This document shows, piece by piece, positions 6,563 through 9,525 of a DNA stretch of 9,525 nt; position 1 is the stretch's first letter, and each line of letters starts with the position of its first letter. The stretch is from assembly GCA_027083715.1 (NCBI GenBank), contig JALWNR010000776.1, positions 1-9,525 of the forward strand, in the 5' to 3' direction. This DNA is from Bacteroidales bacterium (GTDB lineage Bacteria > Bacteroidota > Bacteroidia > Bacteroidales > NBLH01). Under the pieces are notes generated by a model, which was not told where the DNA came from, did no database searches, and saw only the letters and a program-made list of their open reading frames with translations. The position numbers and the translations under genes are program-made.

Positions 6563-6638
6563 TATCGCCCTTTTGATTCCTGCACACTTTCATAAGGCAA
6601 GTAATTCCTCATGCCTTAATGTTAAGTAACGGGCGGTA
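6563..6638 (+). other. Nested stem-loop upstream of gltB, possible leader RNA
   Basis: TATCGCCC (6563-6570) pairs with GGGCGGTA (6631-6638) over 8 bp with one G-T. It encloses a second hairpin, TAAGGCA (6593-6599) with TGCCTTA (6612-6618), which has a 12-base loop. The element ends 49 bases before the gltB ATG. I recognise no known riboswitch; in particular it does not show the glutamine-riboswitch core. Whether it is transcribed with gltB is unknown. Confidence 0.4.
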
Positions 6639-6687
6639 AATTTAAAATGTGTTTCAGACACTAATTTTCTAACAAAACATATATTTT

Positions 6688-9525
6688 ATGGATTTACCAC
6701 AAAAAACGGGCTTATACAACCCGCAAAATGAACACGACAGTTGCGGAATTGGTTTCGTAGCGCACATTAAAGGACAAAAATCACATGAAATTTTAAAAAG
6801 AGGTTTGAGCGTTTTGGCAAATATGGCGCATCGGGGTGCCGAAAGTGCCGATAACAAAACAGGCGACGGAGCAGGTATCACCCTTCAGATTCCTCATAAT
6901 TTTTTTAATACTTTCGGATATGGTTTGCCCGAAAATAATTTATACGGTACCGGCTTATTGTTTCTGCCCAAAAAGCAAAATGAAGCCTCATGGATTAAAA
7001 ATGCATTAATAAAAATTATTAAAGAGGAAAAATTAAGATTTATTACTTTTCGTGATGTTCCGGTAAACCCTACTGTTTTAGGCGAGATTGCACTATCTGC
7101 CGAACCGCATATTGAACAAGTGTTTATTGCTGCCAATCTGGAACAGGATGAGCTGGAACGTAAACTATATATTGTGCGTAAACGTATTGAAAACGAAACA
7201 CGTAAATCAAATCTTACCCAAAAAGATGTGTTTCACATCCCCAGTCTTTCATCAAGGGTAATTATTTACAAAGGAATGTTTACACCCGAGCAATTGGAAA
7301 AATATTATCTTGATTTTAAAGACGAGCGCTTTAAAACAGCTATTGCTTTGGTACATTCGCGTTTCAGTACAAACACTTTTCCCACCTGGGATTTGGCACA
7401 ACCTTTCCGCTATATTGCTCATAATGGTGAATTTAATACCATCAAAGGTAATCGCTTATGGATGCATGCACGCGAGTCATTATTCAAATCTGAACTTTTT
7501 GAAGATGATTTGCAAAAACTGTTTCCGGTAATAGAGCCTGACAAAAGCGATTCGGCGTCTTTTGATAATGCTTTGGAATTTTTGGTACAAACAGGTCGTT
7601 CCATTCCCCATGCATTGAGTATGCTTATTCCTGAATCATGGAATGCCAAAAACCCGATTCCAAAAAGCCTGAAAGCCTTTTATGAGTACCACTCAACCTT
7701 TATGGAGCCTTGGGATGGTCCGGCATCCATTATGTTTACCGATGGCAGATACATTGGGGGCACACTTGATCGTAGCGGACTACGTCCTTCGCGCTATTTG
7801 CTGACCAAAAACGATTTGATTGTGATGGGCTCCGAAACCGGTGTACAGTCGTTCAAAGGAGAGGAAATTAAAGAAAAAGGCAGGTTGCGTCCGGGGAAAA
7901 TACTTTTGGTAGATACCAAACTGGGAATTATCATCCCAAATGAGGAAATCAAAGCAGAACTGGCGCGCCGTAACCCGTATGCAAATTGGTTAAAAGAACA
8001 CCGTTTGGATATGGAAGACATTAAAGTAAAGCAGCGCGTATCCTCGGATTTAGGCGAAAAATACAGCACTTACCTCAAAGAATTTGATTACACAAAAGAA
8101 GATATTAATCTGATAATCAAATCAATGGCAAGTAATTCGGCAGAGCCTTTAAGTTCTATGGGAAATGATACTCCTATGGCAGTAATGGCAAAACGTCCAC
8201 AATTGCTTTTTAATTATTTTCGTCAGATGTTTGCACAGGTTACCAATCCGCCGATTGACCCAATCCGCGAAGGCATGGTTATGGCATTGACCAATTACAT
8301 CGGCTCGGTACAGCGTAATCTTTTGGAAGAAACACCGGCACATTGCCATCTGATTAAATTCAAATCTCCATTGATTACCAATACCGATTTAGGTAAGATT
8401 AAAGATTTGAAGCACGAAAGTTTCCGGCATGTTACTTTGCAGATGATTTTTCCTGTAGCAGAAGGGCTGGGGGGATTGGAAAAAGCATTGACCGACTTAT
8501 GCAAAAAAGCCGAAAAAGCCGTTGATGATAAGCACAATTTTATCATACTTTCCGATAAGGAAGTTTCGGCAGGAAAGGCACATATTCCTTCCTTATTGGC
8601 GGTAGCTGCTGTCCATCATCATCTGATAAAGGTAAAAAAACGAGTACAAGTAGGTTTGATTGTCGAAACCGGTGAAGTACGCGAAGTGCACCACTATGCT
8701 TTATTATTTGGATACGGTGCCAGCGTGATTAATCCCTATGTTGCATTTGCAATCATTCGTAAACTGGCAAAAAGCGGTGAGTTGGGCAATACCACCTACT
8801 CGCAGGCACGTGAAAAATACATTAAAGCCGTAGGCAAAGGCTTGAAAAAAATCATGTCGAAAATGGGAATTTCCACCCTTAGAAGTTATCACGGAGCACA
8901 AATTTTTGAGGCTTTTGGTATCAGCAATAAGCTGATTGATAAATACTTTACAGGAACATCATCAAGTATTGAAGGCATCGGGCTAAAAGAAATTGCCGAA
9001 GAGTACAAAATCATACACAATAAGGCTTTTGCCGATAGCAGCGATAACGGAAAATTAAAACACGAAGGTATTTATGCTTTCCGCAAAGACGGTGAATATC
9101 ACGCATGGAATCCGGAGAGTATCGCACTTTTACAATGGGCTACCCAAACCGGAAATTACAAAAAATATAAGGAATTTGCCCAAAAAGTGGACGAATACAC
9201 TCAAAAACCGACTTTCATTCGCGGAATGCTGGATTTTAAGAAAAATCCGATAAATATTTCCGAAGTTGAAGCCGCCGAAAATATTATGAAGCGTTTTGTT
9301 ACAGGTGCAATGTCCTTTGGCTCAATCAGTAAGGAAGCACACGAAGCTATGGCAATTGCCATGAACCGCATAGGCGGGCGAAGCAATACGGGCGAAGGCG
9401 GTGAAGATAAAAAACGACTGCATCCGAAAGAGGGTGAGCCGAACAAACGCAGTGCCATTAAGCAAGTAGCATCGGGTAGGTTTGGCGTAGATGCTGAATA
9501 TTTGGTAAATGCCGATGAAATTCAA
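6688..9525 (+). CDS. gltB: Glutamate synthase, large (alpha) subunit, 3'-truncated
   Basis: GltB makes two glutamates from glutamine and 2-oxoglutarate. The frame is open for all 946 codons in the window, with no stop or frameshift, and continues past the edge. The full protein is usually about 1,500 residues. The N-terminal class II glutaminase begins at Cys19 (HDSCGIGFVAHI), after an 18-residue propeptide that the family removes to expose this nucleophile. MAHRGAESADNKTGDGAG, STNTFPTWDLAQPFRYIAHNGEFN and GTLDRSGLRPSRY complete that domain. The central domain starts near residue 489 (SSMGNDTPMAVMAKRP). The FMN synthase domain opens at about 872 (TGAMSFGSISKEAHEAMA, then GGRSNTGEGGED). The 3Fe-4S cysteines should lie downstream. 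The ATG at 6688 sits in an A/T-rich leader with no Shine-Dalgarno. A terminator-like hairpin and a structured spacer separate it from leuB, so it is probably transcribed separately; gltD is expected next. NADPH- or ferredoxin-dependence cannot be told from this part. Confidence 0.96.
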   Translation, partial: MDLPQKTGLYNPQNEHDSCGIGFVAHIKGQKSHEILKRGLSVLANMAHRGAESADNKTGDGAGITLQIPHNFFNTFGYGLPENNLYGTGLLFLPKKQNEASWIKNALIKIIKEEKLRFITFRDVPVNPTVLGEIALSAEPHIEQVFIAANLEQDELERKLYIVRKRIENETRKSNLTQKDVFHIPSLSSRVIIYKGMFTPEQLEKYYLDFKDERFKTAIALVHSRFSTNTFPTWDLAQPFRYIAHNGEFNTIKGNRLWMHARESLFKSELFEDDLQKLFPVIEPDKSDSASFDNALEFLVQTGRSIPHALSMLIPESWNAKNPIPKSLKAFYEYHSTFMEPWDGPASIMFTDGRYIGGTLDRSGLRPSRYLLTKNDLIVMGSETGVQSFKGEEIKEKGRLRPGKILLVDTKLGIIIPNEEIKAELARRNPYANWLKEHRLDMEDIKVKQRVSSDLGEKYSTYLKEFDYTKEDINLIIKSMASNSAEPLSSMGNDTPMAVMAKRPQLLFNYFRQMFAQVTNPPIDPIREGMVMALTNYIGSVQRNLLEETPAHCHLIKFKSPLITNTDLGKIKDLKHESFRHVTLQMIFPVAEGLGGLEKALTDLCKKAEKAVDDKHNFIILSDKEVSAGKAHIPSLLAVAAVHHHLIKVKKRVQVGLIVETGEVREVHHYALLFGYGASVINPYVAFAIIRKLAKSGELGNTTYSQAREKYIKAVGKGLKKIMSKMGISTLRSYHGAQIFEAFGISNKLIDKYFTGTSSSIEGIGLKEIAEEYKIIHNKAFADSSDNGKLKHEGIYAFRKDGEYHAWNPESIALLQWATQTGNYKKYKEFAQKVDEYTQKPTFIRGMLDFKKNPINISEVEAAENIMKRFVTGAMSFGSISKEAHEAMAIAMNRIGGRSNTGEGGEDKKRLHPKEGEPNKRSAIKQVASGRFGVDAEYLVNADEIQ

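Larger units (their letters stand above)
6374..6687. other. leuB-gltB spacer, mostly inverted repeats
   Basis: These 314 bases hold no gene. In order they contain a likely terminator (6391-6434), a REP-like palindrome (6454-6479), a long AT-rich bulged hairpin (6500-6555) and a nested stem-loop (6563-6638). The last 49 bases are an A/T-rich leader to gltB. I looked for the Bacteroidota promoter pattern (TTTG, then TAnnTTTG about 20 bases on) and found no clean match, although a gltB promoter is expected here. Confidence 0.75.

Noticed and set aside
6563..6638. Known riboswitch (glutamine, glycine, THF) or T-box
   Set aside because: The conserved cores of those classes that I can recall are absent; only the pairing pattern is suggestive.
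7794..8069. Minus-strand ORFs across gltB (also 6894-7136, 8295-8546 and 9201-9458)
   Set aside because: They are antisense to a well-conserved continuous coding frame and have compositions typical of shadow frames.
1..9525. CRISPR arrays, tRNA or rRNA genes, insertion sequences, phage or defence genes
   Set aside because: There are no regularly spaced repeats, cloverleaf structures, transposase motifs or accessory gene families on either strand; nearly all sequence is accounted for by biosynthetic genes.

Overview
The window carries a branched-chain amino acid locus from a low-GC bacterium, almost certainly a member of Bacteroidota (probably Bacteroidales-like). The reasons are the gene order leuA-leuC-leuD-citramalate synthase-leuB, which I recall from Bacteroides; A/T-rich sequence instead of a Shine-Dalgarno motif before every start codon; and intergenic palindromes of a style common in that phylum. 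All genes lie on the + strand.

Layout: 1-1184 is the 3' part of leuA (2-isopropylmalate synthase). 1185-1560 is a gene-free stretch packed with inverted repeats. 1561-2967 is leuC and 2999-3589 is leuD, the two subunits of isopropylmalate isomerase. 3678-5243 is a Leptospira-type (R)-citramalate synthase (cimA). 5306-6373 is leuB (3-isopropylmalate dehydrogenase), followed by a likely terminator. 6374-6687 is a second gap rich in inverted repeats. 6688-9525 is the first 946 codons of gltB (glutamate synthase large subunit), which runs off the window.

How the genes work together: LeuA makes 2-isopropylmalate for leucine. CimA should make (R)-citramalate from pyruvate and acetyl-CoA. LeuCD and LeuB can process both products, giving 2-oxoisocaproate (leucine) and 2-oxobutyrate (isoleucine without threonine). 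GltB, with a GltD expected downstream, would supply the glutamate that donates the final amino group. It probably belongs to a separate transcription unit.

The protein-coding content is ordinary housekeeping metabolism, and I found no new multi-gene system. The unusual material is between the genes. Two homologous REP-like hairpins lie about 5.1 kb apart, and their arms differ by compensatory changes. Chains of bulged hairpins fill both larger gaps, a nested stem-loop precedes gltB, and palindromes lie in the cimA-leuB gap and inside cimA. LeuB also lacks the usual NAD-ribose-binding Asp.
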